Below are positions 8,572 to 17,219 of a stretch of DNA of 64,000 nucleotides, one piece after another. This DNA is from Streptomyces formicae (GTDB taxonomy: Bacteria > Actinomycetota > Actinomycetes > Streptomycetales > Streptomycetaceae), in contig NZ_CP022685.1 in the NCBI RefSeq assembly GCF_002556545.1, positions 5,620,001 to 5,684,000 on the forward strand, in the 5' to 3' direction. The first letter of the stretch is position 1; the number at the start of each line of letters is the position of its first letter. The notes beneath the pieces are model-generated. The model ran no database searches and was not told the origin of the DNA. It was given only the letters and a program-made list of their open reading frames with translations. A program made the position numbers and the translations under genes.

Positions 8572-9228
8572 GTGCTCTTGCTCGCTCTGGATACCGCAAC
8601 GCCCGCCGTCACCGTCGCCCTCCACGACGGCTCCTCCGTCATCGCGGAGTCGAGCCAGGTGGACGCCCGCCGTCACGGAGAACTGCTGCTTCCGGCCGTC
8701 GACCGGGTGCTCGCCGACGCCGGGCTCAGACTCGACGCCGTGACCGGCATCGTCGTCGGCGTGGGCCCCGGCCCCTACACAGGACTGCGCGTCGGCCTGA
8801 TGACCGCCGACACGTTCGGCCTCGCGCTCGGCGTCCCGGTGCACGGGGTGTGCACCCTGGACGGCCTCGCGTACGCCTCCGGAATCGCGTCGGGCCCCTT
8901 CGTGGTGGCCACCGACGCCCGGCGCAAAGAGGTCTACTGGGCGCGCTACGACGACGTACGCACTCGTGCGAGTGATGCCGCCGTCGACCGGCCCGCGGAC
9001 ATCGCCGCCGAGGTCGAGGGGCTGCCCGCCGTCGGCGCGGGCGCGCTGCTCTATCCGGACACGTTCCCCGACGCGCGCGCCCCCGAGCACGTGTCGGCCG
9101 CCGCGCTCGCCTCGCTGGCCGCCGAGAAGCTGGCCGCGGGCGAGGAGCTCCTCGAGCCCCGGCCGCTGTACCTGCGCCGTCCCGACGCGCAGGTGCCCAA
9201 GAACTACAAGGTGGTCACCCCCAAGTGA
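8572..9228 (+). CDS. tsaB: tRNA t6A complex subunit TsaB
   Basis: TsaB is the non-catalytic scaffold subunit that dimerises with TsaD in the t6A complex. The 218-residue protein starts at GTG 8572 with LLALDTATPAVTVALHDG. It has the ASKHA-fold motif VGVGPGPYTGLRVGLMTADTF and the DARRKEVYWARY segment typical of TsaB. Its stop overlaps the rimI start by four bases (GTGA), so translation is coupled. Length is near that of the E. coli protein. Confidence 0.94.
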   Translation: MLLLALDTATPAVTVALHDGSSVIAESSQVDARRHGELLLPAVDRVLADAGLRLDAVTGIVVGVGPGPYTGLRVGLMTADTFGLALGVPVHGVCTLDGLAYASGIASGPFVVATDARRKEVYWARYDDVRTRASDAAVDRPADIAAEVEGLPAVGAGALLYPDTFPDARAPEHVSAAALASLAAEKLAAGEELLEPRPLYLRRPDAQVPKNYKVVTPK

Positions 9229-9761
9229 CCGAGGCGATCCAGGCGACCCAGGAGACGGACGGCGCCGTGCTGCGCGAGATGCGCTGGTGGGACATCGATC
9301 CGGTGTTCGTCCTGGAGAAGGAGCTCTTCCCGGACGACGCGTGGTCGCGCGGCATGTTCTGGTCGGAGCTCGCCCACGCGCGCGGCCCCCTCGCCACCCG
9401 CCGCTACGTGGTGGCCATGGACGGCGACCGCCTCGTCGGCTACGCGGGGCTCGCCGCCTCCGGAGACCTGGCCGACGTCCAGACCATCGCCGTGGCCCGC
9501 GACCACTGGGGCACCGGCCTCGGCGCCCGGCTCCTCACGGACCTGCTGCGCGCCGCGACCGCCTTCGAGTGCGCCGAGGTGATGCTGGAAGTGCGGGTCG
9601 ACAACACCCGGGCGCAGAAGCTGTACGAGCGCTTCGGCTTCGAGCCCATCGGCTTCCGGCGCGGCTACTACCAGCCAGGCAACGTGGACGCGCTGGTCAT
9701 GCGCCGCACCGATCCCTCCACCTCCGCAACCGGCGTACAAGGAACCGAGATTCATGGCTGA
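9225..9761 (+). CDS. rimI: Ribosomal protein S18-alanine N-acetyltransferase
   Basis: A GNAT-fold N-alpha-acetyltransferase; RimI acetylates ribosomal protein S18 in E. coli and in actinobacteria may act on more substrates. The 178-residue protein shows the acetyl-CoA loop [18 protein letters not shown], preceded by LADVQTIAV. The C-terminal motif [17 protein letters not shown] ([20 protein letters not shown]) follows. Its GTG start overlaps tsaB by four bases and its end overlaps tsaD by eight, so tsaB-rimI-tsaD is one translationally coupled unit. The same order is common in actinobacteria and Firmicutes. Confidence 0.92.
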   Translation: MTEAIQATQETDGAVLREMRWWDIDPVFVLEKELFPDDAWSRGMFWSELAHARGPLATRRYVVAMDGDRLVGYAGLAASGDLADVQTIAVARDHWGTGLGARLLTDLLRAATAFECAEVMLEVRVDNTRAQKLYERFGFEPIGFRRGYYQPGNVDALVMRRTDPSTSATGVQGTEIHG

Positions 9762-10878
9762 CTCGCGCGACGAACCCCTCGTCCTCGGCATCGAGACCTC
9801 CTGCGACGAGACCGGCGTCGGCATCGTCCGCGGCACCACCCTGCTCGCCGACGCCGTCGCCTCCAGCGTCGACGAGCACGCCCGCTTCGGCGGCGTCGTG
9901 CCCGAGGTCGCCTCCCGCGCGCACCTGGAGGCGATGGTGCCGACCATCGACCGCGCGCTGAAGGAGGCGGGGGTGAGCGCGAAGGACCTCGACGGCATCT
10001 CGGTGACCGCGGGCCCCGGGCTCGCGGGCGCGCTGCTCGTCGGCGTCTCGGCAGCCAAGGCGTACGCGTACGCCCTCGGCAAGCCGCTGTACGGCGTCAA
10101 CCACCTCGCCTCGCACATCTGCGTGGACCAGCTGGAGCACGGGCCGCTGCCCGAGCCGACCATGGCGCTGCTGGTGTCGGGCGGTCACTCCTCGCTGCTC
10201 CTCTCCGCCGACATCACCTCGGACGTACGGCCGCTCGGCGCGACCATCGACGACGCGGCGGGCGAGGCGTTCGACAAGATCGCCCGGGTGCTCAACCTCG
10301 GCTTCCCCGGCGGGCCCGTCATCGACCGGTACGCGCGCGAGGGCGACCCGAACGCGATCGCGTTCCCGCGCGGGCTCACCGGGCCCCGCGACCCCGCCTA
10401 CGACTTCTCCTTCTCCGGCCTGAAGACGTCCGTCGCCCGCTGGATCGAGGCGAAGCGGGCCGCGGGCGAGGACGTGCCGGTGCGGGACGTGTCGGCGTCC
10501 TTCCAGGAGGCGGTCGTCGACGTGCTGACCCGCAAGGCCGTGCGGGCCTGCAAGGACGAGGGCGTCGACCACCTGATGATCGGCGGCGGCGTGGCCGCGA
10601 ACTCGCGGCTGCGCGCGCTCGCGCAGGAGCGGTGCGAGAAGGCCGGGATCCGCCTTCGGGTGCCGCGGCCCAAGCTGTGCACGGACAACGGCGCGATGGT
10701 CGCGGCCCTCGGCGCCGAGATGGTGGCGCGGAACAGGGCGGCGTCGGACTGGGACCTGTCGGCGGACTCGTCGCTGCCGGTGACGGAGCCGCACGTGCCG
10801 GGGCACGCACACACGCACGGCCATGGCCACGACCACGATCACGTGCACGAGGTCAGCAAGGAGAACCTGTACTCGTGA
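9754..10878 (+). CDS. tsaD: tRNA t6A threonylcarbamoyltransferase TsaD, with histidine-rich tail
   Basis: TsaD transfers the threonylcarbamoyl group to A37 of tRNA. The 374-residue protein has [16 protein letters not shown] and the metal-binding HxxxH in NHLASHIC (His117, His121). [11 protein letters not shown], the [20 protein letters not shown] segment and [12 protein letters not shown] are also present. After the usual end there is an unusual tail at residues 347-365 in which nine histidines alternate with A, T, G, D and V ([16 protein letters not shown]), ending SKENLYS. The tail could bind metal, but its role is unknown. The stop overlaps the next GTG. Confidence 0.94.
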   Translation: MADSRDEPLVLGIETSCDETGVGIVRGTTLLADAVASSVDEHARFGGVVPEVASRAHLEAMVPTIDRALKEAGVSAKDLDGISVTAGPGLAGALLVGVSAAKAYAYALGKPLYGVNHLASHICVDQLEHGPLPEPTMALLVSGGHSSLLLSADITSDVRPLGATIDDAAGEAFDKIARVLNLGFPGGPVIDRYAREGDPNAIAFPRGLTGPRDPAYDFSFSGLKTSVARWIEAKRAAGEDVPVRDVSASFQEAVVDVLTRKAVRACKDEGVDHLMIGGGVAANSRLRALAQERCEKAGIRLRVPRPKLCTDNGAMVAALGAEMVARNRAASDWDLSADSSLPVTEPHVPGHAHTHGHGHDHDHVHEVSKENLYS

Positions 10879-11132
10879 GCGTCGCGCTGATGTGGGAGGC
10901 CCGTGCCGTCGAGGGGCGCGGGGACGACCTGCTCGCCTGGGCGCGGGCGCAGGAGCTGTCCGGCGAGCCACTGCGGCGTGAGACCTTCCGGGCGCCGCAG
11001 GACCGGGTCCTCGTCATCACGTGGTGGGACGCCTCGCTGGACGCCGAGCTGCCCGAACTGGCCGAGCCCTCACCGGAGTTGGTGACGCGGCTCGTGCACA
11101 GGTGGCGGTTCGAGTCGGTCGAGGAGCGCTAG
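10875..11132 (+). CDS. Small hypothetical protein at end of tsaB-rimI-tsaD operon
   Basis: The GTG at 10875 overlaps the tsaD stop (GTGA), the same coupling seen between tsaB and rimI, which supports it as a real gene. It encodes 85 residues, [20 protein letters not shown] onward, with RVLVITWWD and a basic [16 protein letters not shown] end. There is no membrane segment. It has the size and pattern of a small alpha/beta (ferredoxin-like) domain, which is only an impression. Function not recognised. It ends 14 bases before the stop of the convergent methyltransferase gene. Confidence 0.75.
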   Translation: MSVALMWEARAVEGRGDDLLAWARAQELSGEPLRRETFRAPQDRVLVITWWDASLDAELPELAEPSPELVTRLVHRWRFESVEER

Positions 11133-11146
11133 CCCCGCCGCCGAGG

Positions 11147-11743
11147 TCAGTTCTCCAGCGGCCTGCGGTACGTCAACAGGTAGCGCCAGAAGAGCAGGTG
11201 GCGCAGGCGGCTGCCGGGCAGGAGGCGGGCGGCCTCGGCGCGGATCTGCGGGAGCCTCATGTCCGGCTCTTTCACGGGCGGCTTGAGCGGGGGCGCGTAC
11301 GTGCCGCGCAGGCGCTCGGTCGCGTACACCGCCACCCTGGCCACCGCGTTGGCCGGGGACGCCACGACGTCCCACGGGGTCATTCCCGCGTAACAGCCGA
11401 GCACGAGCAGGGTGCCGCCGGGCGCGAGGGCGGCGCGCAGGCGCGTGAGCGTGTCGAACGGCAGGTGGTGCAGGCTCGCCAGGCAGCTGATGACGTCGTA
11501 GTGGCCCGCGGGGAGGTCCAGCGCGGTCACGTCGGCCTGCCGGTACCGGGGCCCGCCCCCGGCCGCCTCCGCCTCGGCGATGACCTCCGCCGACGGGTCG
11601 AGCGCGTCGACCTCGTAGCCGCGGTCCGCGAGGCGCCGGGCGAAGCGGCCGGTTCCGCAGCCGATGTCGAGGGCGGTGCGGCCGTGCGGGGGCAGCTCGC
11701 GCAGGAGCAGCCGGTGGTAGTGGTCGTTGTGGTCGAAGGGCAT
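11147..11743 (-). CDS. Class I SAM-dependent methyltransferase
   Basis: A 198-residue protein with the SAM-binding motif I LDIGCGTGRFARRLADRG at residues 25-42, the acidic motif II VDALDP and the motif IV stretch YDVISCLASLHHLPF. These are typical of UbiE/Coq5-like small-molecule methyltransferases. The C-terminal half (about 120-198) is rich in arginine and aromatic residues (LLFWRYLLTYRRPLEN) and does not identify the substrate. It starts at the ATG at 11741-11743 and is next to the broken tetR gene on the same strand. Confidence 0.88.
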   Translation of the reverse strand: MPFDHNDHYHRLLLRELPPHGRTALDIGCGTGRFARRLADRGYEVDALDPSAEVIAEAEAAGGGPRYRQADVTALDLPAGHYDVISCLASLHHLPFDTLTRLRAALAPGGTLLVLGCYAGMTPWDVVASPANAVARVAVYATERLRGTYAPPLKPPVKEPDMRLPQIRAEAARLLPGSRLRHLLFWRYLLTYRRPLEN

Positions 11744-11781
11744 GCGGGTGAGCCTGACACACGGACCCGGGCCACCGGGAA

Positions 11782-12339
11782 TCAGCGCGGGCGTTCCGCC
11801 CGGCTCAGCAACCCGTCGATGACCGCGCCCAGTTGGCGTTCCGTGGCGTAGTTCACCGTCAGCTCTTCCCAGCGTCCCGCGAGCGCCGCGAGGTGGGGGA
11901 GCTCGTCCGCGTCGGCCTCCGTGAGCATGTCGGGGAAGTACCGCTTGCGCTCGGGCTCCTCGGCGCGGCGTCGCATTGCGTGGCGGAAGGCCAGGTCTCC
12001 GTAGACGCGGTGCCAGATGGTCCGGTAGGCGCGGACGGCGTCGGCGGGGGCGAGTCCGCAGTCGCCTCCCTCCGCGCCGACGATCTCCTCGACCACCCAG
12101 GGCAGCCGCGCGAGCGTGTCGTGCATGTGCAGGGCGACGGCGAGGAGGCGCTCGCGCGGTTCGGCGGGCAGCTCGGGGCGCGGGGTCGTCGCCGCGGTGC
12201 CGGAGAGCGTGAGCATCAGGAGATGCTCAGCGCCGCGACGCCCTCCTCCGCCAGGATCCGGCGGGCCGTCGCGGCGATCGTCTCCGTGTCGACGCGGCGG
12301 GGGCGGCCGACGCGGCGCTTCTTCTCCGCGGGTCGCCAC
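11782..12339 (-). pseudogene. TetR family regulator, disrupted in its DNA-binding domain
   Basis: The C-terminal ligand-binding part is intact in one frame (about 11782-12215), with ERLLAVALHMHDTLARLPWV, RAYRTIWHRVYGDLAFRHAM and a normal end. The N-terminal arm and helix 1-2 (KKRRVGRPRRVDTETIAATA, RRILAEEGVAALSIS) lie in a different frame and hit a stop at 12216-12218. The helix-turn-helix with the usual LYRHV segment is missing. The only nearby start, GTG 12337-12339, is in the C-terminal frame. At least one frameshift and a deletion of the recognition helix are needed to explain this. No working DNA-binding protein can be made. Confidence 0.8.
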
Positions 12340-12361
12340 GGGGGCGGGGAGGGGCCGGGCC

Positions 12362-12565
12362 TCCCTCGCCGAGGGGCACGCGACGGCCTTCGCGGTGTCC
12401 GCCGGGCTCCTGGCGGCGGCCGCGCTGGCGACGGCGGTGCTGCACGGCCGTCGGGCGCCCGCCTCAACACCCGCGCGACCTGCGGAAACGTACGCCCGCG
12501 AAGAAACTTCGAAGAATCTCGGCGACGATGTCGAAACGGGCGTCTCCCGTTCGACGCAGGGGTGA
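12362..12565 (+). pseudogene. Remnant: C-terminal tail of an MFS transporter
   Basis: Reading 12362-12565 gives SLAEGHATAFAVSAGLLAAA followed by ALATAVLHGRR, a proline/alanine stretch and a stop at 12563. A segment of the form GHATAFAVSAGLLAAAAL is the typical last transmembrane helix of EmrB/QacA-type drug exporters. No other part of a transporter is present: the next bases upstream belong to the broken, divergently oriented tetR. A tetR gene beside a divergent MFS gene is a common resistance arrangement. This looks like a pair that lost about 1.4 kb and then decayed. Confidence 0.65.
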
Positions 12566-12608
12566 GAGGCGAGGAGAAGCCCCCGCCACCACCCGATGGG
12601 AGACCACC

Positions 12609-12962
12609 ATGCCGCGCTATCTGACGATGATCCGCATCGACGAGAAGAACGCCCCCGCGGATGGACCGAGCCCCGAGCTCCAGGAGCGCATGGGCGCGCT
12701 GCTCGAAGAGATCACCAAGGCCGGGGTGATGCTCGACACCGCGGGGCTGCGGCCGACCTCCGAGGGCACCCGCGTCACCTGGGACAAGGGCGAACTGTCC
12801 ACCACCGACGGTCCGTTCACCGAGACCAAGGAGGTCGTCGGGGGCTACTCGATCTGCCAGGCCAAGGACATGGCGGAGGCGGTCGAGTGGACCAAGCGGT
12901 TCCTCAAGACCCACGAGGACTACTGGACGATCACGGCGGAGGTTCGCGAGATCGAGGGATGA
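12609..12962 (+). CDS. YCII-related (DGPF) domain protein
   Basis: 117 residues from ATG 12609: MPRYLTMIRIDEKN, the family signature DGPFTETKEVVGGYSICQAK, and EAVEWTKRFLKTHEDYWTI. The fold is a small dimeric ferredoxin-like domain. In actinobacteria and proteobacteria these proteins are encoded next to ECF42 sigma factor genes, exactly as here (next gene, 78 bases downstream). The two are thought to function together, although the signal is unknown. Confidence 0.9.
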   Translation: MPRYLTMIRIDEKNAPADGPSPELQERMGALLEEITKAGVMLDTAGLRPTSEGTRVTWDKGELSTTDGPFTETKEVVGGYSICQAKDMAEAVEWTKRFLKTHEDYWTITAEVREIEG

Positions 12963-13040
12963 GTCCTTGATCAGGGGCTGAGTCGTCGAGCGGGGCCGTG
13001 CCTTTGCGGGCGTCGTGACGGGGTGCTCTGATGGATCGCC

Positions 13041-14324
13041 GTGAGCCATTCCACGGAGCACCCCCGCCCCATGGCGTCGGACGAGCACCCCCGCCAGGCC
13101 ATCGAGACCGTCTTCCGCATGGAGACGCCGCGCCTCATCGCGGGCGTCGCACGCATCGTGCGGGACGTCGGCATCGCCGAGGAACTGGCCCAGGACGCCC
13201 TGGTGGCCGCCCTCGAACAGTGGCCCGAGCAGGGTGTCCCCGACAACCCGGGCGCCTGGCTCATGACCGCCGCCAAGCGCCGCGCCATCGATCTGGTCCG
13301 CCGCCGCGAGCGCTACGCCCGCAAGCTCGCCGAGGTCGGCCGCGACCTGGAGAGCGCGCCGCCGCACGTCGACGAGCCCGCCGACCCCGACGCCATCGAC
13401 GACGACCTCCTGCGCCTCGTCTTCACCGCCTGCCACCCGGTGCTCTCCGCCGAGGCCAGGGTGGCGCTGACCCTGCGGCTGCTCGGCGGCCTGACCACCG
13501 CGGAGATCGCGCGCGCGATGCTCACGCCGGAGCCGACCGTGGCGCAGCGCATCGTACGGGCCAAGCGCACCCTCGCCACGAAGGGCGTCGCCTTCGAGGT
13601 CCCGTACGGGCCCGACAGGGAGGACCGCCTCGGCTCCGTCCTCGAAGTCATCTACCTCATCTTCAACGAGGGGTACGCCGCCACGGCGGGCGACGACTGG
13701 CTGCGGCCCGCGCTGTGCGAGGACGCGCTGCGGCTCGCCAGGGTGCTCGCGGGGCTGATGCCCAAGGAGTCCGAAGTGCACGGCCTGGCGGCCCTGTTGG
13801 AGCTCCAGGCGTCCCGCTCGGCGGCGCGGACGGGCCCTGCGGGCGAACCGGTGCTCCTCGCGGACCAGAGCAGGGCCCGCTGGAACCAGATGCTGATCCG
13901 GCGGGGGTTCGCCGCGCTGGCCCGGGCGCAGGCCGTGGCCGCGGGGGCCTTGGGGCCGTATGCCTTGCAGGCCGCGATCGCCGCGTGTCACGCCCACGCG
14001 CATACGTACGAGGAGACGGACTGGCAGCAGATCGCCGCGCTCTATGGGCTGCTCGCCGCCCGGGTTCCCTCGCCGGTGGTCGAGTTGAACCGGGCGGTGG
14101 CGGTTTCTCGGGCCGAGGGGCCTGAGGCGGGGCTTGTGCTTGTTGACGCGCTGGCCGATGAACCCGCGCTGAAGGGCTATCACTTGCTGCCCAGTGTGCG
14201 GGGCGACTTGCTTGCCCGGCTCGGCCGGTCGGCCGAGGCTCGCGCGGAGTTCGAGCGAGCGGCGTCGTTGGCCCGCAACGGGCGGGAGCGGGAACTGCTT
14301 CTTACTCGGGCTGCCGACTGCTGA
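13041..14324 (+). CDS. ECF42-type RNA polymerase sigma factor
   Basis: A 427-residue sigma factor of the ECF42 kind. The sigma-2 region occupies about residues 20-90 (FRMETPRLIAGVARIVRDVG, AEELAQDALVAALEQWP, AWLMTAAKRRAIDLVRRRER). The sigma-4 region is at about 115-180 (LRLLGGLTTAEIARAMLTPE, AQRIVRAKRTLATKG). A long C-terminal extension of about 200 residues with TPR-like character follows (LIFNEGYAATAG, ALYGLLAARVPSPVVELNRA, GDLLARLGRSAEARAEFERA). The extension is thought to control the sigma factor in place of an anti-sigma. The start is GTG 13041, with an in-frame ATG at 13071 as an alternative. It pairs with the DGPF protein. Confidence 0.92.
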   Translation: MSHSTEHPRPMASDEHPRQAIETVFRMETPRLIAGVARIVRDVGIAEELAQDALVAALEQWPEQGVPDNPGAWLMTAAKRRAIDLVRRRERYARKLAEVGRDLESAPPHVDEPADPDAIDDDLLRLVFTACHPVLSAEARVALTLRLLGGLTTAEIARAMLTPEPTVAQRIVRAKRTLATKGVAFEVPYGPDREDRLGSVLEVIYLIFNEGYAATAGDDWLRPALCEDALRLARVLAGLMPKESEVHGLAALLELQASRSAARTGPAGEPVLLADQSRARWNQMLIRRGFAALARAQAVAAGALGPYALQAAIAACHAHAHTYEETDWQQIAALYGLLAARVPSPVVELNRAVAVSRAEGPEAGLVLVDALADEPALKGYHLLPSVRGDLLARLGRSAEARAEFERAASLARNGRERELLLTRAADC

Positions 14325-14354
14325 CCCCTTCGCTGCGGGCTCGCCGTGGCTGGT

Positions 14355-14474
14355 CGCGCAGTTCCCCGCGCCCCTTACGGGGCCCGGTCGCGCGCCCGCG
14401 CGGCGGAGCCGCATGTGTCACAGCCCCGCGCCCCTTACGGGGCGCCGCCCCTTACAGGGCGCGCGCCCCTAACG
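14355..14474. repeat. Cluster of GC-rich hairpin repeats (CGCGCAGTTCCCCGCGCC type)
   Basis: Between the sigma gene and the convergent methyltransferase there are three short units of the form CCCCGCGCCCCTTACGGGGC or its variants (from 14364, 14424 and 14445), each able to fold on itself. The first is preceded by CGCGCAGTT. The same sequence recurs at 19434-19500 and, inverted, at 44800-44825. They lie at gene ends, so a bidirectional terminator role is likely. They match a repeat I associate with many Streptomyces genomes. Confidence 0.7.
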
Positions 14475-15704
14475 GGCCGGGTGGCCGATCAGCATCGTCG
14501 GGGCGCCTGCCACCCGGGTCAGGAAGACCGTTGCCGCGTTCTTTCCCTGCGGCTTCACCTTGCGGCGCAGCTCCTCCGGTTCCACCGCCGAGCCGCGCTT
14601 CTTCACGGTCAGGACGCCGACCTCCCGCTCCCGCAGCAGGGCCTTCAACTTCTTCACGCCGAAGGGGAGTTGGTCGGTGATCTCGTACGCCACCGCGTAC
14701 GGGGTCGGGTGCAGCTCGTCGGAGGTGACGTACGCGATGGTCTCGTCGATCAGGCCGCCCTCGACCCGCGCGGCCACCTCCGCCACCAGGTGCGCGCGGA
14801 TGACCGCGCCGTCCGGCTCGTACAAGTAACGCCCCACGGGGCGCACTTCGGGGTCGGGCAGCATCGCGTCGAGCGAGGACCACAGGCTGGCGCCGCCGGG
14901 CAGCAGGGTCGCGCGGTGCGAGGCGGGGGAGTCCGTGCCGAACCACAGCACCGCCTCCTTCACGTCGCCGCCGTCCGAGATCCACTCCGCGGCGGCCTCG
15001 GCGGGGACCGCCTCGTGCGGGATGCCCGGCGCGATCTTCAGCGCGGCACGCGGCGCCTTGAGCGCGGCGGCGACCGCCCAGGACAGCGGCGGTGAGTACG
15101 CCTCGGGGTCGAAGATCCGGCCGCGTCCGCCCCTGCGCGCGGGGTCCACGAACACCGCGTCGTACGACGACGTGTCGACCTCGGTGACGTCCGCCTCGCG
15201 CACCTCGATCAGCTCGGCGAGCCCCAGCGCCTCGGCGTTGGCGCGGGCGACGGCGCAGGTCAGCGGGGAGCGGTCGACGGCGAGCACGGAGATCCCGGCC
15301 CGCGCGAGGGCGATCGCGTCGCCGCCGATGCCGCAGCAGAGGTCGGCCAGGGACCGTACGCCCAGCGACGTGAAGCTCTCGGCGCGATGCGCGGCGACGG
15401 AGGCGCGCGTGGACTGCTCGACCCCGTCGGGCGTGAAGAACATCCGGGCCGCGTCCTCGGCGCCGAACTTCGCCACGGCCCGCTGCCGCAGGCGCGCCTG
15501 CGCGAGCGCGGTGGAGACCAGCGCGGCGGGGTGTTCGCGGCGCAGCCGGGTCGCGGCGGCGAGCTCCTGCGCGGGCGCCACGTCCCGCACCTCGTCGAGC
15601 AGGGCTCGGCCCGCTTCGGTGTGCAGGGCGGCGAAGGCGGCGAGGGGGTCGCCGAGGTCGGTCTCGTGGCCGCTCGGCGTGTTCGGGTCGTTCACCTGCC
15701 CCAT
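14469..15704 (-). CDS. Class I SAM-dependent methyltransferase, THUMP-like type
   Basis: A 411-residue protein beginning MGQVNDPN at the ATG at 15702-15704. The middle has the SAM motif LADLCCGIGGDAIALARAG, the acidic loop VLAVDRSPLTCAVARANAEA and VFVDPARRGGRGRIFDPEAY, in the place of the N/D-PPF/Y motif. The C-terminus (FGVKKLKALLREREVGVLTV, VKKRGSAVEPEELRRKVKPQ) is the THUMP-like domain of PG_1098-type putative RNA methyltransferases. The RNA target is unknown. Length and domain order look complete. Confidence 0.85.
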   Translation of the reverse strand: MGQVNDPNTPSGHETDLGDPLAAFAALHTEAGRALLDEVRDVAPAQELAAATRLRREHPAALVSTALAQARLRQRAVAKFGAEDAARMFFTPDGVEQSTRASVAAHRAESFTSLGVRSLADLCCGIGGDAIALARAGISVLAVDRSPLTCAVARANAEALGLAELIEVREADVTEVDTSSYDAVFVDPARRGGRGRIFDPEAYSPPLSWAVAAALKAPRAALKIAPGIPHEAVPAEAAAEWISDGGDVKEAVLWFGTDSPASHRATLLPGGASLWSSLDAMLPDPEVRPVGRYLYEPDGAVIRAHLVAEVAARVEGGLIDETIAYVTSDELHPTPYAVAYEITDQLPFGVKKLKALLREREVGVLTVKKRGSAVEPEELRRKVKPQGKNAATVFLTRVAGAPTMLIGHPAR

Positions 15705-15786
15705 TGTGGGCCAGTCGGTGGATGGTGCGCGGCCGGTGGCGGTGTCGGCCCTTCATCAGGGCCTTGAGCTGCGAGGATCCGGCGCC

Positions 15787-16713
15787 ATGCAACTAGTACG
15801 ACAAACGGAAGAATCCGCCAGAAGACGGAAGAATCAGGCGAGAGCCGCCGCCGCGGTGATCACGGTCGTCGCGATCGCGTCGGGCTGCGCCGTCGGGGGC
15901 GAATCCGACACCGTCGAACCGGCCCACGGCCAGCAGCCGCTCCAGGCGCCGCCCGCCCGCGCCCTCGACTCCTACGCCCAGCGGCTCGGCGCTGCCCAGG
16001 CCGCGCGGGTCGCCGCGGCCAAGCGGTGGGGCCTGGCGAAGACCCCGCTCGCGGCGCCCCCCGCCCCCGCGGTCAAGCCGCGCCTCACCACCCGCAAGGG
16101 CTTCGAGGTGAAGGGCCAGTCGAGCCTGCCGCCCGTCTTCACGACGATCCCGACCAAGGAGAAGGTCGTCTTCCTGACCATCGACGACGGCGCCGAGAAG
16201 GACCCGGCGCTGCTGCGGATGATGAGCGACCTGAAGCTCCCGTACACCGCCTTCCTCAGCGACTACCTGGTCAAGGAGGACTACGCGTACTTCGGCAAGA
16301 TGCAGTCCCGCGGCATCACCCTGAACAACCACACCCTCAACCACCGCTACCTGCCAGGGCTCTCCTACGAGGCGCAGCGCCGCGAGATCTGCGGCATGCA
16401 GGACGTCATCACGAAGCACTACGGCAAACGGCCCGAACTCTTCCGCCCGCCGTACGGCAACTACAACCAGGACTCCCTGCGCGCCGCCAAGTCCTGTGGC
16501 ATCAAGGCGGTGCCCCTGTGGGCGTCGGAGGCGTTCGCCGACCACATGGAGTGGCGCGAGTGGGACCGGGACCTGCATCCCGGCGACATCATCCTCACGC
16601 ACTTCCGGGGCCGCGCCGACTGGAAGGGCACGATGCCCGACATGGTCCGCAAGGTCATGAAGACGGTCACGGACAAGGGGTACGCGGTGGCCAGGCTGGA
16701 GGACTACCTGTGA
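15787..16713 (+). CDS. Lipoprotein polysaccharide deacetylase
   Basis: A 308-residue exported NodB-family deacetylase. The N-terminus has a basic region, hydrophobic core and lipobox IASGC at about residue 33, so it is probably lipid-anchored. Motifs are [13 protein letters not shown] (motif 1, with the catalytic Asp pair), [10 protein letters not shown] (His-xxx-His metal ligands), [10 protein letters not shown] (motif 3), DIILTHF (motif 5). The likely substrate is acetylated glycan of the cell wall. The start is ATG 15787; its stop overlaps the next GTG by four bases. Confidence 0.9.
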   Translation: MQLVRQTEESARRRKNQARAAAAVITVVAIASGCAVGGESDTVEPAHGQQPLQAPPARALDSYAQRLGAAQAARVAAAKRWGLAKTPLAAPPAPAVKPRLTTRKGFEVKGQSSLPPVFTTIPTKEKVVFLTIDDGAEKDPALLRMMSDLKLPYTAFLSDYLVKEDYAYFGKMQSRGITLNNHTLNHRYLPGLSYEAQRREICGMQDVITKHYGKRPELFRPPYGNYNQDSLRAAKSCGIKAVPLWASEAFADHMEWREWDRDLHPGDIILTHFRGRADWKGTMPDMVRKVMKTVTDKGYAVARLEDYL

Positions 16714-17033
16714 CCCCCCGGGCGCGAGCGCGTCGCCGCCTCCTCGCCGGGGCCCTCCTGTGCGGAGTGCTCGCGCCCGCACTGCTCACGGGGTGCGCGG
16801 AATCGGTGGACCCGATCGAGCGACTGGGCAGAAAGGCGGCCCAGAAGATGCCCCAACGCAAACCGGGGCAAGCCGGTCCCAGCTGTGGGCAGGCGTTCCG
16901 CAAGGCGGAACGGGTGGGCACAGCCTCACCTGCAGACCCGGCGAAACCGGGGCACCAAGAAGTCGCCGACAAGGAGCCCCCGCCCCCCAAGAAGCGTTGC
17001 GACGACAGGGGGCACCACTCCAAGCCCCGCTGA
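16710..17033 (+). CDS. Small secreted lipoprotein, unknown function
   Basis: A 107-residue protein starting at the GTG that overlaps the deacetylase stop. It has a twin-basic N-terminus, a hydrophobic core ([19 protein letters not shown]) with lipobox LTGC, and then a hydrophilic, Lys/Pro-rich mature part with two further cysteines and an EPPPPKKRC segment. No domain is recognised. Coupling to the deacetylase suggests it works with that enzyme at the cell surface. Confidence 0.75.
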   Translation: MTPRARARRRLLAGALLCGVLAPALLTGCAESVDPIERLGRKAAQKMPQRKPGQAGPSCGQAFRKAERVGTASPADPAKPGHQEVADKEPPPPKKRCDDRGHHSKPR

Positions 17034-17049
17034 AGCCCGACGCAGTCGA

Positions 17050-17076
17050 TTGGCACTCCGCTTGACCGAGTGCTAA
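17050..17076. promoter_or_regulatory. CIRCE operator 1 (HrcA site) upstream of groES
   Basis: TTGGCACTC, nine bases, GAGTGCTAA: the standard CIRCE inverted repeat (TTAGCACTC-N9-GAGTGCTAA) with one mismatch in the left arm. It overlaps the -35 box of the groES promoter, so binding of the HrcA repressor would block RNA polymerase. Confidence 0.92.
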
Positions 17077-17091
17077 TCCCCGTCCTAGTCT
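17063..17091 (+). promoter_or_regulatory. groES-groEL1 promoter
   Basis: TTGACC at 17063-17068, a 17-base spacer and TAGTCT at 17086-17091 form a good housekeeping promoter. It lies between and partly inside the two CIRCE operators. Transcription would begin near 17098, inside the second operator. Confidence 0.85.
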
Positions 17092-17096
17092 CGCTT

Positions 17097-17123
17097 CTGG
17101 CACTCCCCGCTGGAGAGTGCCAA
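17097..17123. promoter_or_regulatory. CIRCE operator 2 (HrcA site) upstream of groES
   Basis: CTGGCACTC, nine bases, GAGTGCCAA: a second CIRCE-type repeat with exact spacing, just downstream of the -10 box and covering the expected transcription start. Two copies bracket the promoter, which suggests tight HrcA control of this chaperonin operon. Confidence 0.88.
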
Positions 17124-17219
17124 CAGCGACGGGCAGGTCCGGCACCCGCGACGACGGATCCACCTGGTCGCCACCCCAGACTGTTAACCCCGTAGATCTC
17201 CGAAGGGGGAGACCGGATC

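Noticed and set aside
12116..12361. N-terminal extension of the MFS remnant frame
   Set aside because: Upstream of 12362 this frame reads through the antisense of the broken tetR and has no transporter-like character.
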